DNA of 64,000 nt from Prauserella alba (GTDB lineage: Bacteria > Actinomycetota > Actinomycetes > Mycobacteriales > Pseudonocardiaceae). The position numbers were made by a program, and so were the translations under genes. Below are positions 17,829-29,459 of the stretch, piece by piece (position 1 is the first letter of the stretch; each line of letters starts with the position of its first letter). The notes beneath the pieces were generated by a model. It did not search any database. It had not been told where the DNA came from and saw only the letters and a list, made by a program, of their open reading frames with translations. The stretch is taken from contig NZ_JAMTCH010000006.1 of the NCBI RefSeq assembly GCF_024171735.1, positions 1 through 64,000 on the forward strand. The letters run 5' to 3'.

Positions 17829-18701
17829 ATGGACCTGTCCGCCTCCCGCGTCGCCGCCACGCGGGACCGCCTGCGTGCACGGTTCGGCTCCGCGGTCGAC
17901 ACGTGGTGGACCGCACTTCCCGCCTTGGTGCGCGACCTGTCCGCGCGCTGGGAGCTGGAACTCGGTGAACCGGTGGGCAGCGGCAACACGTCGCTGGTCG
18001 TGCGGTGCCGTACCGCGGGCCGCGCCGCGATCCTCAAGATCACCCCTGACGCCGCGATCGCGACGGCGGAGGCAGCGGCACTCCGGGTGTGGGCGCAGAC
18101 CGGCAGGGTGCCTGCCGTGTACGCCGAGGCCGGTGGAGCGTTGCTCCTCGAGGCGCTCCCTTCGGAGACGACACTGGCCGACCGGGCGACATCCGCCCCG
18201 CTCGGCGACATCGCGGACCTGATCCGCGCGCTCCACGGGTGCGGCTCCCCGGACCGCGCCGCCGAGCGGGGATTCGGTCCCTCGGCGGACCGGACGGACC
18301 TGTTGTTCTCCCTGTGGAAGCGCCGCGCGGACCGGCCCGAGCTGCACGCGGCACTCAAGCGCGGGCACGCACTGGCACGGGAACTCGGCGCGGCGCCGCC
18401 GAGGCTCGTGCTCGCCCACGGCGATCTCCACCCCGGCAATGTGCTGCCACGCGGGCACGCGGGCCGCGAGCTCGTCGCGATCGACCCGCGGCCGTGCCTG
18501 GCCGATCCTGCCTCCGACGCGATCGACTGGGTCGTGCTCGGCGACCCCTCGCGCTGGCGAGCCACGGCAGGCGAACTCGCGGAGCTGATCGACGTCGACG
18601 CGGAACGGTTGTGGGCATGGTGCCGCGCGTTCGCGGCCCGGCTGGCCGCCACCGAGGGCGATCCCGCCCGCCGTCAGGCCTTCCGCGACATCGCCGCGTA
18701 G
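17829..18701 (+). CDS. Aminoglycoside/hydroxyurea phosphotransferase-like kinase
   Basis: Member of the APH(6)/hydroxyurea-resistance kinase family; streptomycin-type substrates are possible but not proven. The 290-residue product has an N-lobe with VGSGNTSLVVRC and a lysine in AAILKITPD, the catalytic loop LAHGDLHPGNVL near residue 200, and the metal-binding IDPRP. The ATG at 17829 lies 46 bases after the DUF1844 gene on the same strand. Its 3' end overlaps the convergent response-regulator gene by 28 bases. Confidence 0.85.
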   Translation: MDLSASRVAATRDRLRARFGSAVDTWWTALPALVRDLSARWELELGEPVGSGNTSLVVRCRTAGRAAILKITPDAAIATAEAAALRVWAQTGRVPAVYAEAGGALLLEALPSETTLADRATSAPLGDIADLIRALHGCGSPDRAAERGFGPSADRTDLLFSLWKRRADRPELHAALKRGHALARELGAAPPRLVLAHGDLHPGNVLPRGHAGRELVAIDPRPCLADPASDAIDWVVLGDPSRWRATAGELAELIDVDAERLWAWCRAFAARLAATEGDPARRQAFRDIAA

Positions 18702-19411
18702 CGCACCTCGGGTCTGCCGACCCCGCCGTAGTGCGGCTTGCGCCGGGCGAGTCCGTTGTCGGCCAGATACTCCAGGTACCGCCGCGCGGTGACCCTGGCG
18801 ACGCCGACGGCGTCGGCCACCGCGGCCGCCGACATGCCCGCACCGTCGTCGGGCGCACCCTCACCGGGTTCGCTGCCGTCGGCAGCACTGTCGCGCGCGG
18901 AGTCGGCGAGGACGGCCGAGATCGCGTCCAGCGTCTCGCCGCTCATGCCCTTCGGCAGCGTGGCGTGCTCGGTGGTGCGCAACGTCGCGAGCATCCGGTC
19001 GACCTCTGCCTGCCCGTCGACCTCGCCGGGCTGCGCCGCGCTGTCGCGGAACCGCGCGTAGCTGTCGAGTTTGTCCCGCAGCGCCGCGAACGTGAACGGC
19101 TTCAGCAGGTACTGGACCACGCCCGCCGAGACAGCGGCACGCACCACGCCCAGGTCTCGGGCGGACGTGACGGCGATGACGTCGACCGGGTTGCCCTCGG
19201 CCCGCAGGGTGCGGCACACGGCAAGACCGTGGGTGTCGGGAAGGTAGAAGTCCAGCAGGACGAGATCGACGTGGCGAGTGCGGCAGAACCGCACCGTCTC
19301 CGCCCCGGAGTGGGCGACCCCGGCGACCGTGAATCCGGCGAGCCGCTCGACGTACGCGCGGTGCGCCTCGGCCGCGACCGGATCGTCCTCCACCACCAGA
19401 ACCGCAATCAT
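18674..19411 (-). CDS. Response regulator, CitB/DcuR type
   Basis: DNA-binding partner of the upstream histidine kinase, expected to switch on dicarboxylate uptake. The 245-residue product has a receiver domain with acidic pair EDD (residues 8-10), phosphoacceptor in LVLLDFYLPD near residue 54, VTSA and KPF. A linker follows, then a C-terminal winged helix (SAAAVADAVGVARVTARRYL) ending in YGGVGRPEVRY, a signature of the CitB group. It starts 26 bases after the kinase gene. Confidence 0.93.
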   Translation of the reverse strand: MIAVLVVEDDPVAAEAHRAYVERLAGFTVAGVAHSGAETVRFCRTRHVDLVLLDFYLPDTHGLAVCRTLRAEGNPVDVIAVTSARDLGVVRAAVSAGVVQYLLKPFTFAALRDKLDSYARFRDSAAQPGEVDGQAEVDRMLATLRTTEHATLPKGMSGETLDAISAVLADSARDSAADGSEPGEGAPDDGAGMSAAAVADAVGVARVTARRYLEYLADNGLARRKPHYGGVGRPEVRYAAMSRKA

Positions 19412-19437
19412 CCTTCGCGCAGCCTACCGAGCACCAC

Positions 19438-21159
19438 CTACCCGGCACCGGTGTCCCGGGCAGCCCGGTCGTCCTCGCCGGCCGTCTCGTCCCTGGCGGC
19501 CGTGTCGTCCCTGGCGGTGCCCGCCGCATTCGGGCCCAGCGGAATCCGCACCGTGAACACCGCTCCGCCCTCATCGGCGCCTGCATCACCGCGGACGTCG
19601 ACGGTGCCGCCGTGCCGGCGCACGGCCTGCCCGACGAGCGCCAGCCCCAGTCCCCGATCGCCTGCGGTCCCGTCCGGTTTGGTCGACCACCCCCGCCGGA
19701 AGATGCCCGGCACCACGTCCGGTGCGATTCCCGCACCGCTGTCGGCGACCCGCAGCAGCAGTTCGGTCTCGTCGGCCCTGACGGTGACGGCGACCCGCGG
19801 CGCGCGCTCGGCCGCGTGTTCGACGGCGGCGTCGACGGCATTGTCGAGCAGGTTGCCGAGGATCGTGATGAGGTCCCCGGCCGGCACGACCGGCACGGTG
19901 TCGTCCATGGAACTGTCGGGCGTCAACGTGAGATCGGCACCGCGTTCGGCGGCCTCGCTGGACTTGCCCAGCAGCAGCGCAGCCAGCACCGGTTCGGAGA
20001 CCGCGCCCACCACCCGGTCCGTCAGCTCCTGCGCCGTCTCCAGTTCGGCCGTCGCCAGCGCCACGGCCTGCTCGGTCCTGCCGAGCTCGACGAGCGACAC
20101 CACCGCGTGCAGCCGGTTGGCCGATTCGTGCGCTTGGGAACGGAGCGACTCGGCGAAGCCGCGCACCGTGTCGAGTTCGCCGGTGAGCGACTGCAGCTCG
20201 GTGTGGTCGCGGAGGGTCACGACGTTGCCCATCGCCCTGTCGCGCGCGTGCACCGGGGCCGTGTTCACGAGCAGCACCCGCGTGTCGGTGACGTGCAGCT
20301 CGTCGGTCGCCGGTTCGCGGGAGGCGAACGTGCGCGAGAGGTCGGTGGCGAGGCCCAGGTCCGTCACGGCCACGCCCGCGGGGTCGGTCGCCAAGCCGAG
20401 CAGGTCGCGGGCCGCGTCGTTGCACAGCACCACGATCCCGTCCCGGTCGACGAGCACGAGGCCTTCCCGCACGGACCGCAGGATCGCCTCGTAGTACTCG
20501 AACATCGACGACAGCTGCGCGGGAGCGACACCGCGGGTCTGCCGCGCGAGCCGTCGGCTGACGAGGTAGCTGCCGGCGCCGCCGATCAGCAGTACACCCC
20601 CGGCCACGAGCGCCACGAGCACGAGCCGGCCGGTGAGCTGGTCCGACAGGGCCTCCATGGTGATTCCGACCGCGACGAGAGCCACGATCCGGCCGTCGTC
20701 GCGCCGCACCGGTACGACGGCCCGCACCGAAGGTCCGAGGGTGCCGGTGTAGGTCTCGGTCAGCAGCCTGCCCCGCAGTGCGGGCCCGACGGTGCCGATG
20801 AACGGCTTCCCGATGCGCCGCGGATCCGGATGCGTGAACCGGGTCCGGTCGGGGGCCATGATCGTGATGAAGTCGACCCCGGTGTCGCGGCGCACCTGCT
20901 CGGCGAACGGCTGAAGTACGTCACTGGGGTCCGGCCGGGCAACAGCCTCGGGCACGTCCGGCGAATCGGCCAACGTCACCGCGACCGACGTCACCTCCTC
21001 CCTGGCTGCCTCCTCGGTCGCGTCCGAGGCGTCGATGTAGGCCAACACCGCGCCGACCACGACCAACACGGCCACCACGACCAGCTGCAACACCAGAAGT
21101 TGCCGCGCCAGGCTCCACCGTGTCGGTGGCGCGGCCGATCGAACACGCACGGCTCCCAT
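19438..21159 (-). CDS. Sensor histidine kinase, CitA/DcuS type
   Basis: Membrane sensor of C4-dicarboxylates or citrate. The 573-residue product has TM1 at about 20-42, an extracytoplasmic PAS-like sensor domain (43-178) with FAEQVRRDTGVDFITIM and FIGTVGPALRGR, TM2 at about 179-201, a cytoplasmic PAS domain (about 220-325), the phosphoacceptor His near 344 in QAHESANRLHAVVSL, and a HATPase domain with LLDNAVDAAVEHA. ATG 21159 was chosen; an upstream TTG in frame at 21192 lacks a site. It is divergent from the dicarboxylate symporter gene, its likely target. Confidence 0.93.
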   Translation of the reverse strand: MGAVRVRSAAPPTRWSLARQLLVLQLVVVAVLVVVGAVLAYIDASDATEEAAREEVTSVAVTLADSPDVPEAVARPDPSDVLQPFAEQVRRDTGVDFITIMAPDRTRFTHPDPRRIGKPFIGTVGPALRGRLLTETYTGTLGPSVRAVVPVRRDDGRIVALVAVGITMEALSDQLTGRLVLVALVAGGVLLIGGAGSYLVSRRLARQTRGVAPAQLSSMFEYYEAILRSVREGLVLVDRDGIVVLCNDAARDLLGLATDPAGVAVTDLGLATDLSRTFASREPATDELHVTDTRVLLVNTAPVHARDRAMGNVVTLRDHTELQSLTGELDTVRGFAESLRSQAHESANRLHAVVSLVELGRTEQAVALATAELETAQELTDRVVGAVSEPVLAALLLGKSSEAAERGADLTLTPDSSMDDTVPVVPAGDLITILGNLLDNAVDAAVEHAAERAPRVAVTVRADETELLLRVADSGAGIAPDVVPGIFRRGWSTKPDGTAGDRGLGLALVGQAVRRHGGTVDVRGDAGADEGGAVFTVRIPLGPNAAGTARDDTAARDETAGEDDRAARDTGAG

Positions 21160-21331
21160 GAGAGCAGGCACCCGCGAACGAAATGAACACAAGGTGGACT
21201 TCGCTCACCGCGCCGCCGATAGTCGCCGGGAATCCAGCGGTGATCTCGGTGGCGGTCACGCGCGTCCACAGTCCTCGGACCGCGGCACCGTCACGACCTC
21301 ATCGCAGGCGACATCTCGTGAGGAGGCAACG

Positions 21332-22747
21332 TTGCCCGAACCGTCCACGACGGAGCCCGCGGCCGCCCAGCAGGCGCCGAAACGCCGCGACAAGATGCAC
21401 TACCTGTACCTCTTCGTGATCGCCGCCGTCGCACTCGGTGTGATCGTCGGTTTCGCGTTTCCCGATGCCGCGACGAATCTGAAACCGCTCGGCAGCGGCT
21501 TCGTCGATCTGATCAAAATGATGATCAGCCCGATCATCTTCTGCACCATCGTGCTCGGCATCGGCTCGGTCGCGAAGGCCGCGAGTGTCGGCAAGGTCGG
21601 CGTGCTGGCCATCGGCTACTTCCTGCTGATGTCGACCTTCGCGCTCGCCATCGGCCTGGTCGTCGGCAACATCCTGCACCCGGGCGAGGGAATGCGCCTC
21701 GATCCCAACGCGGTGTCCGAGGTGCAGAGCCAGGCGTCCGAGGGCGGCGAGGGCACCGTCGACTTCCTGCTCGGGATCATTCCCGAGTCGATGGTGTCGG
21801 CGTTCACCGACGGATCGGTGCTGCAGACTCTGCTCGTCGCGCTGCTGGTCGGATTCGCACTGCAGAAGATGGGTGCCGCGGGCCAGCCGGTGCTGCGCGG
21901 TATCGAGCACATCCAGCGGCTCGTGTTCCGCGTCCTCGCGATGATCATGTGGGTGGCCCCGGTCGGCGCGTTCGGCGCGATCGCGGCGGTGGTCGGTGAA
22001 ACCGGCTGGGAGGCGCTGCGCAGCCTGGCCGTGATCATGATCGGGTTCTACGTGACCTGCCTGGTGTTCATCTTCGCGGTGCTCGGCTCGGTGCTGTGGC
22101 TCGGCGCGCGGGTGAACATCTTCAAGCTGCTCGGGTACCTGGGCCGCGAGTTCCTGTTGATCGTGTCGACGTCGTCGTCCGAGTCGGCGCTGCCGCGGCT
22201 GATCGCGAAGATGGAACACCTCGGCGTGTCCAAACCCGTCGTCGGCATCACGGTGCCGACGGGCTACTCGTTCAACCTCGACGGCACGGCGATCTACCTG
22301 ACGATGGCGACCCTGTTCATCGCGACGGCCCAGGGAAGCCCGTTGTCGATCGGGGAACAGATCTCGCTGCTGGTGTTCATGATCATCGCGTCGAAGGGTG
22401 CGGCGGGCGTGTCCGGCGCGGGCATCGCGACCCTCGCGGGCGGCCTGCAGTCGCACCGGCCCGAACTGGTCGACGGCGTCGGGTTCATCCTCGGCATCGA
22501 CCGGTTCATGTCGGAGGCGCGTGCGCTGACGAACTTCGCGGGCAACGCCGTGGCCACCGTCCTCATCGGATCGATCACCAAGGGCCTCGACCGCGATCAG
22601 CTGCACCGGGTGCTGTCCAAGCAGGATCCGTTCAACGAGTCGACCCTCATCGACGACCACGGTTCGTCGGGTGGCGACGACTCGGCCGGTGCCGGGAGCG
22701 GCGATTCCGGGACCGAACGGCAGGACAGGCAGCCGGCGACGGTGTGA
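21332..22747 (+). CDS. Cation:dicarboxylate symporter (DctA family)
   Basis: Imports C4-dicarboxylates or glutamate with protons or Na+ (DAACS family). The 471-residue protein has about eight transmembrane segments and the family hallmarks: the serine-rich loop STSSSESALPRL near residue 285, GYSFNLDGTAIYLTMATLFI in TM7, and GAGIATLAGGL/ILGIDRFMSEARALTNFAGNA in HP2 and TM8. TTG 21332 follows GAGGAGG by five bases and is the best start. The 170-base gap to the divergent kinase should hold the controlled promoter, but I see no clear boxes. Confidence 0.94.
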   Translation: MPEPSTTEPAAAQQAPKRRDKMHYLYLFVIAAVALGVIVGFAFPDAATNLKPLGSGFVDLIKMMISPIIFCTIVLGIGSVAKAASVGKVGVLAIGYFLLMSTFALAIGLVVGNILHPGEGMRLDPNAVSEVQSQASEGGEGTVDFLLGIIPESMVSAFTDGSVLQTLLVALLVGFALQKMGAAGQPVLRGIEHIQRLVFRVLAMIMWVAPVGAFGAIAAVVGETGWEALRSLAVIMIGFYVTCLVFIFAVLGSVLWLGARVNIFKLLGYLGREFLLIVSTSSSESALPRLIAKMEHLGVSKPVVGITVPTGYSFNLDGTAIYLTMATLFIATAQGSPLSIGEQISLLVFMIIASKGAAGVSGAGIATLAGGLQSHRPELVDGVGFILGIDRFMSEARALTNFAGNAVATVLIGSITKGLDRDQLHRVLSKQDPFNESTLIDDHGSSGGDDSAGAGSGDSGTERQDRQPATV

Positions 22748-22754
22748 TTCCGCC

Positions 22755-22803
22755 GCGCGTTGCGGACCCGCGTGCCCGCTCGGCTCGCGGGTCCGCAACG
22801 CGC
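22755..22803. terminator. Perfect 18-bp terminator hairpin after the symporter gene
   Basis: Arms 22755-22772 and 22786-22803 pair perfectly (18 bp, 13-base loop) eight bases after the symporter stop. A second, looser hairpin (9-bp stem, 22827-22835 with 22856-22864) follows and probably serves the convergent SRPBCC gene. Confidence 0.8.
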
Positions 22804-22888
22804 CCAGGCCCGCGTTCCTCCAGGCCGCGTCCTCCAGGCCTGGGCCTCGCCCACCGGAGGACGCGGTCGGGCCGGGGCCGCCGCGGCC

Positions 22889-23341
22889 TCAGGTCGTCGT
22901 GTCCTCCAGGTGGGCGCGCAATCCGCGCAGACCGCGGCGCATCATCAACACGTGGTTGAGCCGGAACACCGGATGCGCCACCGGTGACAGGGTCCGCAGT
23001 ACCGGCTTCCGCGCCACGACCTGCTGCCGGATGTCGAGGTGTGTCCCTCGGCCGCCCGGTTCGAGCCGTCCGGTCAGCGTTCCCTCGAGGTCGCCCGACA
23101 GTGCCACCGCCACCCTGCCGGCGGCCTCGTCCTCCTCGACCCGTGTCATGCGCAACCGCAACGCCAGCGGCAGGCTCGCCCTGCAGACCAGCTCGGCGGT
23201 GTCGTCATCCACTTTGGTCACCGATCGCACGTCCGGCCACCACGCCGGATACCCGGCGAGGTCGACGAGCGCCGCGAACACGGCGCGGGACGACGACGGC
23301 ACCAGCCACGAGGTGCGGAACTGATAGCGGTCGAGCGGCAC
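22889..23341 (-). CDS. SRPBCC (START-like) family protein
   Basis: Small hydrophobic-ligand-binding fold (polyketide cyclase/dehydrase group); ligand unknown. The 150 residues show the typical beginning (FRTSWLVPSSSRAVFAALVD, LAGYPAWWPDVRSV), the beta strands of the helix-grip fold and a C-terminal long helix (VFRLNHVLMMRRGLRGLRAH). GTG 23341 is used; no strong Shine-Dalgarno is visible. It lies downstream of uvrA with a 94-base gap holding a 15-base direct repeat (23352 and 23372). Confidence 0.82.
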   Translation of the reverse strand: MPLDRYQFRTSWLVPSSSRAVFAALVDLAGYPAWWPDVRSVTKVDDDTAELVCRASLPLALRLRMTRVEEDEAAGRVAVALSGDLEGTLTGRLEPGGRGTHLDIRQQVVARKPVLRTLSPVAHPVFRLNHVLMMRRGLRGLRAHLEDTTT

Positions 23342-23435
23342 GTCCCGCAGTGTCCCAGCAAACCGGGTGGCGTCCCAGCAACCCGGACGTCGTGTCCGCC
23401 GACGAGCGGCCGGGGCCGGGATGTACCGCAGGCCG

Positions 23436-26294
<2,859 letters not shown>

Positions 26295-26404
26295 CGGCGA
26301 TGGTCCCTTCACTGGTGCATGGCGGTGCGGACCCCGGCGACGACCGGGTCCGCGTGACGCGAGGTCGGGCACGGGGCGAGCAGACGGCGGGCCCCGGCGC
26401 TCTC

Positions 26405-26427
26405 CATGCTAGGTCGCACCCCCGACA
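26405..26427 (-). promoter_or_regulatory. Candidate PafBC-type DNA-damage promoter of uvrA
   Basis: On the minus strand CTGTCGGGG (26427-26419), then eight bases, then TAGCAT (26410-26405). This matches the mycobacterial RecA-independent damage motif TTGTCRGTG-N8-TAnnnT at seven of nine upstream positions, with correct spacing and a full TAnnnT. It lies about 110 bases before the uvrA start. The sequence is seen; activation by PafBC is inferred. Confidence 0.55.
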
Positions 26428-26455
26428 GAATCGGCGGCGCCGTCACCAGGCGCAC

Positions 26456-27697
26456 TCAGCCGCGGGTGCGCAGCGCCTCGTCACCAGGTGTGTCGTCGGG
26501 TGCGCCGTGCCCTCCGTCGCCGGTCGGCGCCGGGTTTCGGCCGCCCGTTCCGGTGGCATCGCCGGTGACCTCGGAGGGCCGCACCCCGAAGGTGTCACGC
26601 ACCCCAGCGGTGTCGCGAGCGCCGACGGCGGGCGCGGGCCGTGCCGACGGGCCCAGCAGCCGGTACAGCGGACGTTCCACGAGAACCGTCAGCGCCCACG
26701 CGGCCAGCACGATCACCGCCAGTACCAGGCCCATGCGGAGCCACCACGGCTCGATCTCCATGCCGCTGAGCACCCGCGCGACGACGTAGCCGAGCTTCTG
26801 GTGCACGAGGTAGATCCCGAAGCTGATCCCCGCCAGCCACGAGAAGGGCCTCCGCAACCACCCCAGCACCCGGCCCCAGTCGGGGCCGCGCGCCGCCAGG
26901 CACATCAGCCCGAGCATCGCCCCGAGACAGGTGACGATCAGCCACTGCGGCTCGCTCGACCGGAACAGCTGAAGCCCGAGGACGGCAGCGAGCACGGCCG
27001 CGAGGTTCGGCCCGGCGATGCGGCGCTGCGACCACAACCAGATCGCGGCACCGGCCGCGAACAGGTGCGCGAAGTACAGTCCCGTGGCGGTCGGCACGAC
27101 CAGGGCGATTCCGCTCAGCACCGGCGAGGCGGCCGAGACGGCGATCACACCCCACACGGCGACCGCGGGCCGGAACCGCCGCGCCCATCGGCGCCGCCAG
27201 TACCAGCACAGCAGCGCCGCCGCGGTGAACGCCGCGACCTGCACCGGCAGCGTCCAGTACGAGGCGTCGATCCGCCGATGCATGTTTCCCGTCCACTCGT
27301 GCACGAGCAGCAGGTTCCGCACCAGATCGCCCGCCCCCGGCAGATACCACGGGCCGTCCTGCTCACCGTTGAAGATCGGCGCGACGATCCGCAGTACGAG
27401 GAACGTGACCAGCATCGCCACCACGTAGGCGGGCAGCACGCGCGCCAGCCGCGAGTGCAGCCAACGCCCCGGACGCAGCTTGCGCAGGGTCGGGCCCATG
27501 AAATAGCCCGACAGCACCAGCAGCGTGAACGTGCCGAACGGGAGCCGCAGGGACACCGGGTACGGCTCGATGTCCGGAATGAGCGCGGCTCCGCCCGTGA
27601 CGTGGCCGGCGACGACGAACGTGATCGCGACGACGCGGATGACGTCCCAGCTCATCCGCCTGTTCGTGGTGGCAGGCCGGTCCGCTGCTGCCGTCAC
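26456..27697 (-). CDS. Acyltransferase family 3 membrane protein
   Basis: Predicted integral-membrane O-acyltransferase that modifies sugars, peptidoglycan or lipids; substrate unknown. The 413-residue product has about ten transmembrane helices, starting with WDVIRVVAITFVVAGHVTGG (catalytic-type His after a TM), then LLVLSGYFMGPTLRKLRPGRW and a distal ISFGIYLVHQKLGY. The C-terminal 60 residues are hydrophilic and low in complexity. GTG 27697 follows GGGGGGAG. It is divergent from the metallo-hydrolase gene. Confidence 0.85.
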   Translation of the reverse strand: MTAAADRPATTNRRMSWDVIRVVAITFVVAGHVTGGAALIPDIEPYPVSLRLPFGTFTLLVLSGYFMGPTLRKLRPGRWLHSRLARVLPAYVVAMLVTFLVLRIVAPIFNGEQDGPWYLPGAGDLVRNLLLVHEWTGNMHRRIDASYWTLPVQVAAFTAAALLCWYWRRRWARRFRPAVAVWGVIAVSAASPVLSGIALVVPTATGLYFAHLFAAGAAIWLWSQRRIAGPNLAAVLAAVLGLQLFRSSEPQWLIVTCLGAMLGLMCLAARGPDWGRVLGWLRRPFSWLAGISFGIYLVHQKLGYVVARVLSGMEIEPWWLRMGLVLAVIVLAAWALTVLVERPLYRLLGPSARPAPAVGARDTAGVRDTFGVRPSEVTGDATGTGGRNPAPTGDGGHGAPDDTPGDEALRTRG

Positions 27698-27812
27698 GTC
27701 GCTCCCCCCTCCGACTTCGCGACCCGCCGGTCCGCGCAGCGTGGTCCGGACCAGGGACTGTAGCGACGGTGCCGGTCGCCTCGGACCGCGGGCACGTAAT
27801 ACGGTGTGCAAC

Positions 27813-28490
27813 GTGAACGTCGTCGAGTCCTACACTGGTCACGTCGAGCCGGGCGGGGACGCCGCCCGCCGCACGCTCGAGGCCCTGACCATCACGAAGC
27901 TGTCGGTCGGCCCCATGGACAACAACGTCTACCTGCTGGTGTGCCGGGCGACCAACGAGGCGCTGCTGGTCGACGCCGCCAACGACCCCGAACGCATCTC
28001 GGACCTGATCGGCCACGCCGACGACCGGCCGACGCTGCGCACGATCGTCACCACGCACCAGCACGGCGACCACTGGCAGGCGCTCGGCGCGGTGGCGGGT
28101 GCCAACGGGGCCTACACCGCGGCGCATCCCGCCGACGCCGACCCGCTTCCGGTGCCGCCCGATCACCTGGTCGAGCACGGGGACACGCTCTCGGTCGGCG
28201 ACGCGACCCTGGAGGTCATCCACCTGCGCGGGCACACCCCGGGCTCGATCGCGCTGCTCTACCGCGACCCGTCGGGCCATCCGCACCTGTTCACCGGTGA
28301 CTCGCTGTTCCCCGGCGGGGTGGGCAAGACGAACTCCGAGGAGGAGTTCCGCTCGCTGCTGGCCGACGTCGAGTCGCGGGTGTTCGGCGAGCTGCCGGAC
28401 GAGACGTGGTTCTACCCGGGCCACGGCGACGACTCCACCCTCGGGGCCGAGCGCCCGAAGCTGGCGGATTGGCGCAACCGGGGCTGGTGA
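27813..28490 (+). CDS. Metallo-beta-lactamase-fold hydrolase (glyoxalase II-like)
   Basis: Zinc hydrolase of the glyoxalase II group, substrate unknown. The 225-residue product has the metal motif THQHGDHW near residue 80, a second His in HLRGHTPGSIALL, the bridging Asp in FTGDSLFPGGVG and the final His in FYPGHGDDS. GTG 27813 is used; a -10-like TAATAC (27797-27802) leaves at most a very short leader. The M. tuberculosis homologue (Rv1637c) also lies next to uvrA. Confidence 0.88.
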   Translation: MNVVESYTGHVEPGGDAARRTLEALTITKLSVGPMDNNVYLLVCRATNEALLVDAANDPERISDLIGHADDRPTLRTIVTTHQHGDHWQALGAVAGANGAYTAAHPADADPLPVPPDHLVEHGDTLSVGDATLEVIHLRGHTPGSIALLYRDPSGHPHLFTGDSLFPGGVGKTNSEEEFRSLLADVESRVFGELPDETWFYPGHGDDSTLGAERPKLADWRNRGW

Positions 28491-28634
28491 GCCGCGACCC
28501 GGCCGGCGCGGCCTCATCGTCCTCGTGACGGACCGCCCGAGCCAGCGGCCGCCCGAGCCGGACGGCCGCCTTCGTCGCGGCGCGGCCGCTGCCACGGGCC
28601 GTGACCCTGGCCCCCGGCCCGTCCACCCCGTAAA

Positions 28635-28677
28635 CTGTGTTCGGTATTTCGACAGACGTCCGCCATACCGAACACAG
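28635..28677 (+). promoter_or_regulatory. IclR-type operator before the iclR-like gene
   Basis: A perfect 13-bp inverted repeat, 28635-28647 with 28665-28677 (CTGTGTTCGGTAT and its complement), spans a 17-base centre. A -10-like TAAACT (28631-28636) overlaps the first arm, so binding would block transcription. GTATTTCGA, then GACGTCCG, then CGAACACA recurs in the same order at 37515-37550 before the dehydratase gene. Autoregulation by the adjacent IclR protein is inferred. Confidence 0.75.
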
Positions 28678-28685
28678 GGGAGGTC

Positions 28686-29459
28686 ATGGGACGCCAGGTT
28701 CCGGCCGTCGCGAGGGCGCTCGACGTGCTCGAGCTGTTCCTCGACGGGGACGCCGTGCTGTCCCCTCCCGAGATGACCAGCAGGCTCGGGCTGCCGCGCA
28801 CCACCGTGCACGAGCTGGTCAGCACGCTCACCGCACGCGGCTACCTCGTTCCGGCGCCCGACCGCTCCGGTGGCTACCGCCTCGGCGTGCGCACCTACCA
28901 GCTGGGCAGCCGCTACGCCGAGCAGCTGGACCTCGCGGCAGAAGGCAGGCAGGTCGCCGCCGAGGTCGCCCGGACCTGCGACGAGACGGTGCACGTGGCC
29001 ATTCTCGAGGACGCGGACGTCATCTACATCGCGAAGGTCGACAGCACTCACGCCGTGCGTATGGTCTCCGCGGCGGGCCGCAGGCTGCCCGCCCACTGCA
29101 CGGCCGTCGGCAAGATGCTGCTGGCCATGCTTCCCCGGGAGACCCTCGACGAACGCATCCCGCCGGACGTGCCGCTGGCCGCGATGACCGACAACAGCAT
29201 CACCTCCCCCACCGTCTTGCGCGAACACCTCGCCGAGATGCGCACGCGCGGGATCGCCGTCGAGGACCGTGAGTCCAATCCGGACGTCCATTGTGTGGCC
29301 GCACCGGTCCGGGACTCGTCCGGCGCGGTCGTCGCCGCGCTGAGCATCTCCGTGCCCACGGTCCGCTGGGACCGGCAGCGCACCCCCGAACTGGAACGAC
29401 TCGCGGTCAACGGTGCCGCCGACCTCTCGGCGCGGCTCGGCCACCGGGGGCGCCCGTGA
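28686..29459 (+). CDS. IclR-family transcriptional regulator
   Basis: Probable ligand-controlled repressor of the sugar or sugar-acid locus. The 257-residue product has an N-terminal winged helix (SPPEMTSRLGLPRTTVHELV, residues about 25-60) and a C-terminal effector-binding domain (RRLPAHCTAVGKMLLAML, GIAVEDRESNPDVHCVAAPV, SGAVVAALSISVP). The ATG at 28686 follows GGGGAGG. Its stop overlaps the lactonase start by four bases (GTGA). Confidence 0.94.
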   Translation: MGRQVPAVARALDVLELFLDGDAVLSPPEMTSRLGLPRTTVHELVSTLTARGYLVPAPDRSGGYRLGVRTYQLGSRYAEQLDLAAEGRQVAAEVARTCDETVHVAILEDADVIYIAKVDSTHAVRMVSAAGRRLPAHCTAVGKMLLAMLPRETLDERIPPDVPLAAMTDNSITSPTVLREHLAEMRTRGIAVEDRESNPDVHCVAAPVRDSSGAVVAALSISVPTVRWDRQRTPELERLAVNGAADLSARLGHRGRP

